Positions 8,128-16,756 of a DNA stretch of 64,000 nt are shown here, in pieces. Source of the stretch: Saccharicrinis sp963675435 (lineage in GTDB: Bacteria > Bacteroidota > Bacteroidia > Bacteroidales > Marinilabiliaceae); NCBI GenBank assembly GCA_963675435.1, contig OY776216.1:5613841-5677840 (forward strand), written 5' to 3'. Both the position numbers and the translations under genes were made by a program. Position 1 is the first letter of the stretch. Every line of letters starts with the position of its first letter. The notes beneath the pieces were generated by a model. That model saw only the letters and a list, made by a program, of their open reading frames with translations, was not told the origin of the DNA and did no database searches.

Positions 8128-9336
8128 TTATGATATAAAGGCAGATTGAGTTGATTTTGTATTTTTTATTGAATTGGGACTACCTCTGATAGCCGGCTTA
8201 AAAGAAGCTATACGTTGCATGGTGCCTTGTTTACATTTTGGGCATTGATCGTGAGGAAGGCCAAAAAGCAGCACAAATAATTCCTGCCACGGGATCCCTT
8301 TTTTAGATTCCGGGGAGCAAGCATTAAATATTTTCCGGATGATCTCTAAGCACAGTTTCTTTTTAGAGGAACCTAGAAACCCATAATGCCTTATTTTCAT
8401 AAAAGCTGGAGGAAGTATATGCATGGAAAGTCTTCGCAGAAACTCAAAATAAGAAAGATGCATCACATCCACTTTAGCGTTTTTGTAGTTGAGCCACGAA
8501 AAATACACATTATTATCATCCATGCTTTTAATACGCTGGTTACTAATCGCAACTCTATGAGTATACCTAGCCAAGTATTCCAGCACTTGCTTAGAATTGT
8601 GCATGGGTAATTTAGCATATACCACCCATTTATTTTTATAAAAAGGATGCAGGTATTTACGCTCTGGTTCAAAAGTAGTTTTTAAAGTAATGGTTCCCTT
8701 ATTGTGTAAGTCCATCAGGTAATCGCAAAACTTACCTCTAAAAACAGCACATAAGGCTTTAACAGGATATAAAAACTTACCTTTACTTTTGGTATTTTTC
8801 CATTTGTTTTGAGGGGTTAAACCACCGCCCGGCACAATGCAATGTACATGTGGATGAAAAACCAGGTTTTGTCCCCAGGTATGCAAAATGGCAATCATAC
8901 CTGTTTGAGCGCCCAAATGTTTATAATCCAGAGCAAACTGTTTAATGGTATCCCATGCTGCCCTAAAGAGTACATTGTACATATCTCTGGGATGATCTAT
9001 AAACAAAGGATTTAGCTGTTCGGGAACGATAAATACCACATGAAAATATTTGATGGGTAAAAGATCTGATTCTCGATCTATCAGCCACCTTTCCTTTTTC
9101 AGACCATTACATTTAGGGCAGTGTCTGTCTCTGCAACTATTGTATGAATATTGCTCATGACCACATTCTGAGTTGTTACATTTATCCTGATGATAGCCTA
9201 GAGCAGCCGTTCTGCAATTTCCCAGGTTTGTAAACACCTTTTTCTTATGCGCATTTAAATGTCCGGCCTCAATCACACTGTGTTTATGATCCCTGATAAT
9301 AGCACCAATATCAAATATGGGTTTACTATAACTCAT
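8128..9336 (-). CDS. IS91-family HUH (Y2) transposase
   Basis: 402 residues. An N-terminal zinc-binding region (Cys53, Cys58, Cys68, Cys73, Cys76; CRDRHCPKC) is followed by the HUH motif HPHVHC (His161/163/165) and the paired tyrosines Tyr254 and Tyr258 in EYLARYTHRVA. These are the hallmarks of rolling-circle IS91/IS801 transposases. Its ATG overlaps the stop of the upstream recombinase gene (ATGA at 9333-9336), implying translational coupling. Identical in sequence to the copy at 37318-38526, so the element moved recently. Confidence 0.92.
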   Translation of the reverse strand: MSYSKPIFDIGAIIRDHKHSVIEAGHLNAHKKKVFTNLGNCRTAALGYHQDKCNNSECGHEQYSYNSCRDRHCPKCNGLKKERWLIDRESDLLPIKYFHVVFIVPEQLNPLFIDHPRDMYNVLFRAAWDTIKQFALDYKHLGAQTGMIAILHTWGQNLVFHPHVHCIVPGGGLTPQNKWKNTKSKGKFLYPVKALCAVFRGKFCDYLMDLHNKGTITLKTTFEPERKYLHPFYKNKWVVYAKLPMHNSKQVLEYLARYTHRVAISNQRIKSMDDNNVYFSWLNYKNAKVDVMHLSYFEFLRRLSMHILPPAFMKIRHYGFLGSSKKKLCLEIIRKIFNACSPESKKGIPWQELFVLLFGLPHDQCPKCKQGTMQRIASFKPAIRGSPNSIKNTKSTQSAFIS

Positions 9337-10160
9337 CGTTGCAGCCTGTCTAAAGGCGAAATCATAGGGTTTGATTTTAGGTTGTTGTTAATTTGCAGGT
9401 ATACCATGGTGGTTCTGATATCATCGTGCCCCATCATTTTTTGTATAGACACAATGTCAACGCCAATTGCCAACAAGTGTGAAGCAAAAGCATGTCTCAA
9501 AGAGTGAGGTGTAAAGTGCTTTTCAATGCCAGACCTATCCAGAGCATATTGAAAACCCCACTTTACAGCCTCGTCGCTATAAGGTTTACCCTTATACCTG
9601 CCATTAAATAAATATACCTGCGGTTTAAATTGATGTAAATAGTGCTTTATTTCAGGAATAAGCGATTGGGCCAAAACAGCGTATCTGTCTTTATTGCCTT
9701 TACTGTCTTTAATATAAATACGATGGTTTTTAAAATCGAGATGCTCAATTTTAAGGTTGATAATCTCACTTTTGCGCAAACCAGCCGAATAAATAACTTT
9801 TAGTAATAGTCTGTGCTTTGGACTTATGGCAGCATTAAATAATTGCAGCAGTTCTTTCCCGGTAGGGATCAAGGGTAGATACTTTGTGGCTTTAGGGTAA
9901 GGTACATCAGAAATAATATCAATGCGCTTATACACGCTTTTATACATAAAACGCAGCCCCTGTAAGTAATTTCTGATGGTAGACCGACTCAGCTTTTGAT
10001 CGTTTTTAAGATACAGCAGAAACTCATATATTTCCATTTCCGAAAGCTCATCAGGTAGCTTACCGGAAAATAAGCAGAGTAGCTTAGTAGAACGCATATA
10101 ATTAGCAATTGAGCTATTAGAAAAATGCGCTACTTCCATTCTTACATGCAGATTGTGCAA
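9333..10160 (-). CDS. Tyrosine recombinase of the IS91-like element
   Basis: 275 residues with the full catalytic set of a tyrosine recombinase: Arg129 (SAGLRKSE), His219 and Arg222 (PHSLRHAFASH), His245 (MMGHDD) and Tyr254 (MVYLQ). The N-terminal SAM-like core-binding domain covers residues 1-90. It resembles XerC/D and integron integrases in core length, but lacks the extra helical insertion between the second and third catalytic patches that defines IntI. Linked recombinases of this type are known in some IS91-family elements. It may set the insertion site. Confidence 0.9.
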   Translation of the reverse strand: MHNLHVRMEVAHFSNSSIANYMRSTKLLCLFSGKLPDELSEMEIYEFLLYLKNDQKLSRSTIRNYLQGLRFMYKSVYKRIDIISDVPYPKATKYLPLIPTGKELLQLFNAAISPKHRLLLKVIYSAGLRKSEIINLKIEHLDFKNHRIYIKDSKGNKDRYAVLAQSLIPEIKHYLHQFKPQVYLFNGRYKGKPYSDEAVKWGFQYALDRSGIEKHFTPHSLRHAFASHLLAIGVDIVSIQKMMGHDDIRTTMVYLQINNNLKSNPMISPLDRLQR

Positions 10161-10294
10161 TAATGCCTCAACACTCTTTGGTGTTGTTAAACTTTTTTTT
10201 CATCTTTAATCAGTTTATTAAAATTGAAATACAAAGATGCGGTATTTTACCGTCAAAACCTCGTTGTCTACCGACGTAGGAGGTTTAGTTCAAC

Positions 10295-11037
10295 ACACGG
10301 TATATGCAAGGCCAAAAACCTTGAATTTGAATTAGGAAGAAATTTTTGTTTTGGTGGGGGTACGAAGAATTTGCCCAAGCGCACGGCTGACAACCCACAA
10401 GCAGAGGTGCGAGGAGATGTGAATCAAATTTAGTTGTTGTCTTTAGGAATATTCCCGGTAGCATAAGTGTCTAAATAGGGCTTTATCTGGTTTATGTTGC
10501 CAGCGATGATTTGGTAGATTGGTGTTTAATTGAACTTTAGCTAACAGGTAGATGTGGGGTTCTGATACTTTGGTGATTCAGGAAAAGTGATTGGGTTGTA
10601 ATTAAATCATCCCGCTCCGTCTGACCTGCAAATTGCGTGACTATTAAAGCTTGACGGGTTCAAAAGCTATGTTGAAGTTTTGGCCAAAAATTATCAGGCT
10701 TTTTGAGAGTTGTGATTTTTCGACAGCTTGTTATAGGTCAATTGTCTAGGTGTTGATTGACCGTCTTTTATGGCTTAATGTGATTCGTAGGCAATAAAGC
10801 TCAGCATATAACACGCTGCATAGCGCATAAGGGTTACGGCGGTTTTTGGGAGGATAGTTAAAGGTCGAGCATCGCCAAATCGTTGATTTAGTTAAATAAT
10901 TATGTAAATTTAAAACCAAATACAACGCTTTGGCTTCGTGTTGTTTGAAAGTATTGTAGGGTTAATCTCCTTACGACGCCATGCAGCCACCGTTGTAGGT
11001 AATTGAATGAGACTGCAGAATTAACATTAGAGTAGTT
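10295..11037 (+). other. Gene-free cassette-like stretch
   Basis: It starts with the L'' arm of the attC site split by the IS91-like element (ACACGGTATATGCAAGG) and ends with a complete attC-like palindrome. No ORF above 60 codons with coding character lies between. The matching right arm of the split site was not found, so part of it is probably lost. The content may be a non-coding cassette or decayed genes. Confidence 0.45.
10810..10998 (+). repeat. attC-like palindrome 5
   Basis: Inner arms 10815-10832 (GCTGCATAGCGCATAAGG) and 10969-10987 (CCTTACGACGCCATGCAGC) pair with few mismatches. The outer AAC is at 10810-10812 and GTT at 10992-10994. It ends 40 bp before the ATG of the following TPR gene, so it would be the junction between the gene-free stretch and that cassette. 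Confidence 0.6.
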
Positions 11038-11976
11038 ATGACAGCAAACGAATTATTTAGTAAAGGAGAAAAACTCTATCACTCAAAAGGTAAGGAATAT
11101 GAGGCAATTGAAGCTTTCAAATTGCTTTTAGAAAAATACCCTGACCATATTAACGGTTTGACTTACTTGTCTACAATGCAAACTGAGATATGTGATTTTG
11201 ATGGTGCGATTAAATCAATAAACCAAGCTGAAAGTTTAGAACCTGATAACTTTGCAATCAAAGAACAAAAATTACTATTGTTGAAGACTTTATCAAAATT
11301 TACGTTTTCTGACAAATATTACCTTGACGAAAAAACAAGAGAGTGTCATGAGATTTTATCTTATTCAGATTACAGTTTATTGTTGAGTGATTTAAATAAA
11401 CTACTTTATTCTCTTCTTGACCACTATAAATCAAATGAGCGAAAGAAAAACAGATACTTATGGAATCTTGCTCATAACGAGAGAAAAATTGGAAATAATA
11501 AAGCTGCGATTGAATTATTAAAGCAGAATATTGAAAGTATTCCCTCAAAGTATAATGACGACAGACGAAGAAGAGAATTAGCAAATCTACAAAGAGAAAT
11601 TGCATCTAATTATATTGACCAAAAACAATTTGACCTTGGATTGGATTTCTTACATCAAGCCTTTGAAAACGGATTGGATGATTGTAAAAGAACCATGATA
11701 GCAGATGTTTACAAGCAAATGGGAGATGAATCAAAATTTAAAGAAACACTCCAAGACCTCTTGGACAGGATAAATGAGAAACTCGAGACAAAACCAGAAC
11801 CAGCCTATATCTATCAAAAATTTGCGATATATAAAAAATTGCAAAAAGGATTAGAAACTAAGGAACTCTTGTTGGATTTTGATTTGATTACAAATAAATC
11901 AGATTATATCACAGAGAGTAAGAGAGAACTTGAAAATGAGATTAACAACTACCTACAACACTTAGAATATAATTAA
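11038..11976 (+). CDS. TPR-repeat protein
   Basis: 312 residues made of helical pairs with the TPR spacing. Examples are AIEAFKLLLEKYPDHINGLTYL, DFDGAIKSINQAESLEPDNF and NKAAIELLKQNIESIPSKYN, followed by further degenerate repeats to residue 270. No signal peptide is seen, so it is probably a cytoplasmic scaffold. The last residues (QHLEYN) are encoded by the IS91-like terminal hairpin, so the natural C-terminus was altered when the element arrived. The function is unknown. Confidence 0.75.
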   Translation: MTANELFSKGEKLYHSKGKEYEAIEAFKLLLEKYPDHINGLTYLSTMQTEICDFDGAIKSINQAESLEPDNFAIKEQKLLLLKTLSKFTFSDKYYLDEKTRECHEILSYSDYSLLLSDLNKLLYSLLDHYKSNERKKNRYLWNLAHNERKIGNNKAAIELLKQNIESIPSKYNDDRRRRELANLQREIASNYIDQKQFDLGLDFLHQAFENGLDDCKRTMIADVYKQMGDESKFKETLQDLLDRINEKLETKPEPAYIYQKFAIYKKLQKGLETKELLLDFDLITNKSDYITESKRELENEINNYLQHLEYN

Positions 11977-12483
11977 TCACGAACTGCCCAAAAAAGTCCC
12001 ATCAAACCATCAGGGTGATTCATTATATTTGTTGTTGAACGGAACCGGGATAAGCGAGCCCATTGTATGGGGATTGATATGAAATGGGTCTTTCATTTAT
12101 GCTTGGTAAGCATAAAACTCCAAAGTTAAAACAGAAAGTTTGGGTATAAAAATCATTAAAATAAAGAGTTAAAACCACTTCAATGTATAAATCGACAGTT
12201 GATTTAGCTCTTTTTGTTGGTTATAAGACATACCTTTCCCATTACACCAAAGGCGGCGTTTATGATATAGAGGCAGATTGAGTTGATTTTGTATTTTTTA
12301 TTGAGTTGGGACTACCTCTGATAGCCGGCTTAAAAGAAGCTATACGTTGCATGGTGCCTTGTTTACATTTTGGGCATTGATCGTGAGGATGGCCAAAAAG
12401 CAGCACAAATAATTCCTGCCAAGGGATCCCTTTTTTAGATTCCGGGGAGCAAGCATTAAATATTTTCCGGATGATCTCTAAGC
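11957..12483 (-). mobile_element. IS91-like element, truncated copy
   Basis: It repeats, with a few substitutions, the terminal hairpin and the 3' end of the IS91-like transposase seen at 7825-8345. It then stops abruptly at 12483, where group II intron-like sequence begins. The recombinase and most of the transposase are missing. It marks a third insertion of the element immediately after an AAC behind a cassette gene. Confidence 0.8.
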
Positions 12484-13143
12484 TTCAAAGATTGGTAACG
12501 ATGTAAAGTTCAGCCCTTCACTTATCTGTGAGTCCTACTGTTTTAGCATGGTGTTCGTAAAACCGGCTCGTATTCCAAAGCTACTATGGCCTCTGCTGAC
12601 TACTCTGCTCTATCAACTCGTGATTACAGAGCCCTCCCCTGGCAAGAGTATTATCCTTCTTCCAATTCCTGCCTGATCTACTATTTTGGTTATGCATCCC
12701 GTTGGATGTTTTGGACGTTGGCATGATGTGCTACCTAATCCAACCTCATAGTCTCATATCAGGTTTACAAATTGAATTTATCTTTTAATGGTATTTGTGA
12801 TTTCCGCTTTGCTACAATTCTGTCCGTCAGTACCGAAGTTTATTCATGTAAATATTTTTTTATAAGGTATTCATGATAGCGGCGCTATTGCCGTTTGACT
12901 TCCTTTACTCCCAAGGTCACCCTTGACGAGCTTGTCACTTGCTAATGGTTCGAAGCGTTACCTCATCCCATTATTCATAAGTTGTTTATTTTTATAGGTA
13001 TTCATGATTTCGTGCCTCAATTCAGGACTTGCACCCTATGGATAATTTTATGACCTACCCCCTAGGTATATTGCAAAAGATTTGTATTTTTAAACTTTTT
13101 CAAGAACTTCGGGTGTGGGTGCACTGCTACTCATGCAGGGCAC
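12484..13143 (-). ncRNA. Group II intron 5' fragment
   Basis: Read on the minus strand it begins GTGCCCTGCATGAGTAGC and contains GGGTGCAAGTCCTGAATTG, the domain I signature also present in the fragments at 16052 and 20168. Further in is AGCAGAGGCCATAGTAG, which I recall as common just upstream of intron reverse-transcriptase genes. No reverse transcriptase and no domain V are present, so only the 5' part survives. It abuts the L'' arm of an attC-like site. Confidence 0.5.
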
Positions 13144-13269
13144 ACACAATACATCATAAATAATCGCCGTATGTTTGTAATTTCAAAGGCTGTAGCCCAA
13201 ACTAGCAACAGTTAAGCTAGATAAGTTATTACAGCGCAATCGACAACTATTCATATGCCAACGTTGGGG
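13144..13269 (+). repeat. attC-like site lacking R''
   Basis: L'' CATCATAAATAATCG (13152-13166) pairs with CGACAACTATTCATATG (13241-13257) using gaps. The R' side reads CAACGTTGGGG with GTT at 13263-13265. The expected R'' box is replaced by the end of the group II intron, so the intron lies between R'' and L''. Confidence 0.45.
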
Positions 13270-13519
13270 GCATTTTAACAATCGTGCATATAACTGACAA
13301 TGCTTAATTAATTAGATTGAAAGAATAAAATAAATAGGTTTATAATCAGTGATTAAGAAGGGCAACACTTATTCATGTAGTGCTAAATGTACAAAGATTT
13401 TTTAATGCTTTAAGCTAACAGTTTGCTAGGCCAACAAATTCTGTTCTTCGATTCTATTATTAAATTTTTATGTAATTTACACGTTTAAATGATTGATTAT
13501 TTTAATTTGTTGTGAATAT

Positions 13520-13852
13520 ATGGAAGATAAATATTTAAATGTTATTATCGGATTTAGTGGATTTATTTTATTTGAAGAATGCTATGAGTATAACGAGAAT
13601 GCATGCTATATTTCCGAAAGTGAAGATGCAGCAACTCAGTTCATGCAAGATTGCGGATATGGAAAATCTGATTATCGTATTGATGAAATTCGTTTAAAAG
13701 ATATTTTGAATGACTACGGATGTTCTAGTGGTGAATATGCAATGGAAAGTTTAGCCTATAATAAGTTTAAGCAAATTGCAGAAACTAATAAAATCAAATT
13801 TACTGTAGAACCTTTTGATTTTGATCCATCTTTAATGGTTGTGAATTTATAA
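13520..13852 (+). CDS. Hypothetical acidic protein
   Basis: About 110 residues from the ATG (MEDKYLNVIIGF); a longer upstream start without ATG is possible but less likely. It is acidic and soluble, with ECYEYNENACYISESEDAATQFM and KDILNDYGCSSGEYAMESLAY. The fold is not recognised. It is followed 48 bp later by another small gene, with no palindrome between, so both probably form one cassette. Confidence 0.6.
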   Translation: MEDKYLNVIIGFSGFILFEECYEYNENACYISESEDAATQFMQDCGYGKSDYRIDEIRLKDILNDYGCSSGEYAMESLAYNKFKQIAETNKIKFTVEPFDFDPSLMVVNL

Positions 13853-13900
13853 AATCTAGTTATTGGTATCTGCAAAAGTTTAATAAAATGTTCCAATAAA

Positions 13901-14194
13901 ATGGAAATAAAGAAATTGAAGAAAAAAAAGAAAATTCACAAAGATAAAAGAGGCCGTGAATATATAAAGGAATCCTATTTTGTAGGAGGCAAAATGAAAT
14001 TCCGAAAAGTTTATGTAATAGATGGTATTCCAGCAGAAGAGTTTTATGAAAAGAATGCAACTGACCTTGACCACTTTATAAATGGAGAATATTGGTTAAT
14101 GAGCAATGAACAAGATTCTTATGATAATTTCGAAGAACCAGGAGAACTAAAAACTGATTTATCAAATAATGAAATGGAAGATTTGCCATTTTAA
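13901..14194 (+). CDS. Hypothetical small protein, basic start and acidic end
   Basis: 97 residues. The N-terminus is very lysine-rich (MEIKKLKKKKKIHKDKRGRE) and the C-terminus acidic (NEMEDLPF). The middle shows IDGIPAEEFYEKNATDLDHF. The charge split suggests nucleic-acid binding or interaction with the preceding acidic protein, but this is inference. No family recognised. The stop is 6 bp before the next attC-like R'' box. Confidence 0.6.
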   Translation: MEIKKLKKKKKIHKDKRGREYIKESYFVGGKMKFRKVYVIDGIPAEEFYEKNATDLDHFINGEYWLMSNEQDSYDNFEEPGELKTDLSNNEMEDLPF

Positions 14195-14199
14195 TAAAA

Positions 14200-14330
14200 A
14201 ACTTAGGATGTATAAAAAAAAGGCGGAATAGCAGTAAATTAAAGGGTTGTAGCCCGCTTCACCTTTCTTGTAACCTGACAGGAAAGTGCTACGTAGCCGG
14301 CTACTATTCATATACTCACCAATTGTGCAA
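14200..14330 (+). repeat. attC-like palindrome 6 (degenerate right end)
   Basis: It begins AACTTAGGATGTATA, the same sequence as palindrome 1, and shares the loop sequence GGTTGTAGCCCGCTTCA with it. The right arm GGCTACTATTCATATAC (about 14299-14315) pairs imperfectly with the left. A clear GTT R' box is not seen where expected (ACCAATTGTGC), so the right end has diverged. Confidence 0.45.
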
Positions 14331-14395
14331 AATTATGTGGAATTCCAAAGACCGCACGATTTTAACTAAAAACAGATTATTATAAAATAACCTAT

Positions 14396-15008
14396 ATGGA
14401 AAACTTATTTACCTATGCTCTGACAGTATTTATGAGCTTCTTTGCTATTATGAATCCAATTGCAAACACTCCAATTTTTTTTGGGACTTGTAGAAGGCGA
14501 AACAGAAGAAAATAAAAAGAAAATTGCCCGAACAGGTACAATTACTGCTTTTATTATTGTTGCCTCTTTTGTTGTTGCAGGAAAATATATTTTTGAATTT
14601 TTTGGAATTACTATTCCTGCATTCAAAATAACAGGTGGCATTCTAATATTTTATGTGGGGTTTGAAATGCTTATGTCTCAAAAGCCCAAAATGCACCAAA
14701 ATAATGCAGAAGGTAATAACAACCTTGCTATTTCACCATTAGCGATTCCTATATTGGCGGGGCCAGGAACTATTATTGCCGCAATGAATAGTGTTACCAA
14801 TGCAAATTTTGTACATATTGCAATCGTCATCACAATTTTTGCGACACTTATTTTTCTAACTTATGTAGCCTTTATTTTCAGTGAAAAAATAGTAGAAAAA
14901 GTTGGGCCAAACTTGATTTCAGTAGTAGGTAAATTAATGGGGCTAATCCTTGCTATACTAGGAACAGGAATGATTACAGAAGGAATCAAATTATCATTCA
15001 ATCTATAA
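14396..15008 (+). pseudogene. marC: MarC-family membrane protein, frameshifted
   Basis: The start MENLFTYALTVFMSFFAIMN is a typical MarC first helix, followed by PIANTPIFF. An 8-T tract near 14475-14482 then shifts the frame; with seven T it would read PIFLGLVEGETEENKKK without a break. The rest has the usual MarC segments: membrane helices around TAFIIVASFVVAGKYIFEF, the SPLAIPILAGPGTI motif, and a C-terminal GKLMGLILAILGTGMITEGI. The length without the indel is about 203 residues, which is normal. MarC proteins are inner-membrane proteins of unclear transport role. Confidence 0.8.
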
Positions 15009-16051
15009 AAAACGAAAGCACAATTGAATTCTAAGATAAAAGCAAGTATAAATGTATTGATCTTGTAAATTTGTACCTGCCGAACAACTCCCTTAAACTC
15101 CTATTGCCCGAATCAATTAACTGGCCAATGGTAGTCTTACAAATGGCGTTTATCGTTTGATTACCGCAAAAACACGAGTTATCAGTTGAAATTTAATCGC
15201 ATTCATTATCACTCCATGTTCTTTTCCTTCTTTTGCTTTTCTGTCATAATTTTTTTTGCAATTCCAAATCATTCTGAACCGCAGATCTGGCTGCACTATT
15301 TAAATTTGCTTTAATCCGCTTATTTGCCAAATAACTTACTCTTGTTTTACTATGATAACTGGATCCTGAACTATTCTTAAATGGTGCTATACCTCCATAA
15401 CATGCATATTTCCTAGCATCTCTAAATCCATAAAATTACAGGTGTACACGATAAAAAATACTGAATTTATTAATCCTATTCCTATCACACTTGACATTAA
15501 TGTATAATTCTTTTCGATTTCTGTATTTGTATTGATTATCTCTTTCATTTCATCTTCAATACTTTTTATATCTTTAGCAAACTGGGTAAGCTTAGCCTCT
15601 ATTCGTATAAGAGTTCCGGAAGAATTTACTTTCTATAATTCTTTAAAACAATTTTTTCAGAAGTCCGCATTTTTACTAATCCACTTGATGATAGAAAGAT
15701 ACCCACGTGTATTATTACTAAATTGTTTATGAGGGGACTTTTCTCTCTTTTCCTTTTCAAATAAGGCAACATCTAACTTGCTTTTCGAGAGATCAATTCC
15801 AATAAACCATTTGTAATTCATAATTTGGTGATTAAGAAAATTAACATTTAACCTAGATATTGAAAGATACTAACACCTTAAATAAGCCTGGAAACTTAAA
15901 ATTTTAATTGGTTCTTTTCAATAAAAGAGTAAAAGACTAATTCGATTAATAGACCTTATAAGACTTGAGTAGCCAATAGTTCACTTTTACTCTTTTCGGT
16001 TAATTTAAAACTAACTTTTTTTAGTTTTATAATCCAATACAAATCTAAAGG
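15009..16051. other. Relic-rich gap after marC
   Basis: It contains about 165 bp with nothing recognised, the IS110 relic, and then about 230 bp up to a group II intron. That last piece has imperfect inverted sequences (AAGAGTAAAAG at about 15925 and CTTTTACTCTTTT at about 15984), perhaps an old transposon end. No intact gene is present. Confidence 0.4.
15175..15821 (-). pseudogene. IS110-family transposase relic
   Basis: Reading the minus strand from ATG 15821 gives WFIGIDLSKSKLDVALFEKE, the IS110 DEDD start. Stop codons and deletions follow, then a recognisable C-terminal piece: YACYGGIAPFKNSSGSS and RVSYLANKRIKANL. Several frame breaks and a missing centre make it clearly inactive. It is a different lineage from the copy at 141-1108. 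Confidence 0.7.
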
Positions 16052-16537
16052 AGTAGCCAGCCACAAAGCTCAAAGCCTAGTGGAGATGCTTTCACTCCAA
16101 TCAGCATACGGGTCTCGTACTGAGCGGTTCTCTATATCATGGGAATCAAAGATCGATGTAGTCAAACAGCGTATTACTAGAGGTTGCTAATGAAGAATGC
16201 ATTTGGTTATACATATCTGCTAAAGCGATATAGCCTCGTTTTAGCAGACGGTCAATGGTAATAGTAGTACCTAAGATAGGACTTTGCCAACCTAAATTAA
16301 ATATTATTTGGCGTTAGCGATTTTCGATACGCTCCAATTGAGCAATAGCCCAGCCCAGCCACCCATTACTTATTAATTGTACATTTTTTAGGTATTCTTG
16401 ATTTCGTACCTCAATTTAGGACTTTCACCCTATGGATAAATTAATGGCCCACACCTGATGTTTAATCGAAAAGATTTGTATTTTTAAACTTTTTCAAGAA
16501 CTTACGGTGTGAGTGCACAGCTACTCATACAGGGCAC
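16052..16537 (-). ncRNA. ORF-less group II intron
   Basis: On the minus strand it starts GTGCCCTGTATGAGTAGC, contains the domain I element GGGTGAAAGTCC, and ends with a domain V hairpin (16089-16131: GAACCGCTCAG, GTACGAGACCCGTAT, CTGATTGG). A domain VI hairpin and GGCTACT close it. The total is about 486 nt, with no reverse-transcriptase gene, so it would need a protein in trans to splice or move. Its 5' end abuts an attC-like left arm, as with the fragment ending at 13143. Confidence 0.65.
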
Positions 16538-16680
16538 CCGTATGCGACCATAAATAAATTGACAGTCAGTAATTTGCGTAGGTTTATGATTTTAATTATG
16601 TTTGCTTGAATTTTGAGGGCATGCGCTTCAAATTGCCAAACTATTCATAACACCAACCATAGGTGCAAGGGTGGACGACG
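16538..16680 (+). repeat. Degenerate attC-like site next to intron
   Basis: The left arm CCATAAATAAATTGACAG and right arm AATTGCCAAACTATTCAT resemble those of the site at 13144-13269 in sequence and position. R'' is missing, replaced by the intron, and R' is degraded (ACCAACCATAGGTGC). It precedes the IMP dehydrogenase gene by about 80 bp. Confidence 0.35.
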
Positions 16681-16756
16681 ACAGAAGTTGCAAATATAAT
16701 TTAGTGGAGAGAGAATTTTTAATCTTACCTTGCGAAATTTTTAAAGAAAAGAGATT

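Larger units (their letters stand above)
7825..10294 (-). mobile_element. IS91-like element with tyrosine recombinase, copy 1
   Basis: About 2.47 kb, flanked by AAC at both edges (7825-7827 and 10292-10294). It encodes an HUH transposase and, upstream and overlapping, a tyrosine recombinase. One end is a hairpin (7832-7908), followed by GGAACCGGG. The other end reads GGAGGTTTAGTTCAAC. Taking the element out joins TGCTAAC to ACACGGTATATGC and rebuilds an attC R''-L'' boundary like the one at 3383-3397. A second copy with identical transposase lies at 32778-38829. Confidence 0.75.

Noticed and set aside
9333..10160. Tyrosine recombinase as the integron integrase IntI
   Set aside because: The core catalytic residues fit, but the extra helix segment specific to IntI is absent, and the gene is fixed to the IS91-like transposase in both copies.
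13520..14194. Toxin-antitoxin pair
   Set aside because: Two small adjacent genes with opposite charge, but neither shows a known toxin or antitoxin motif.
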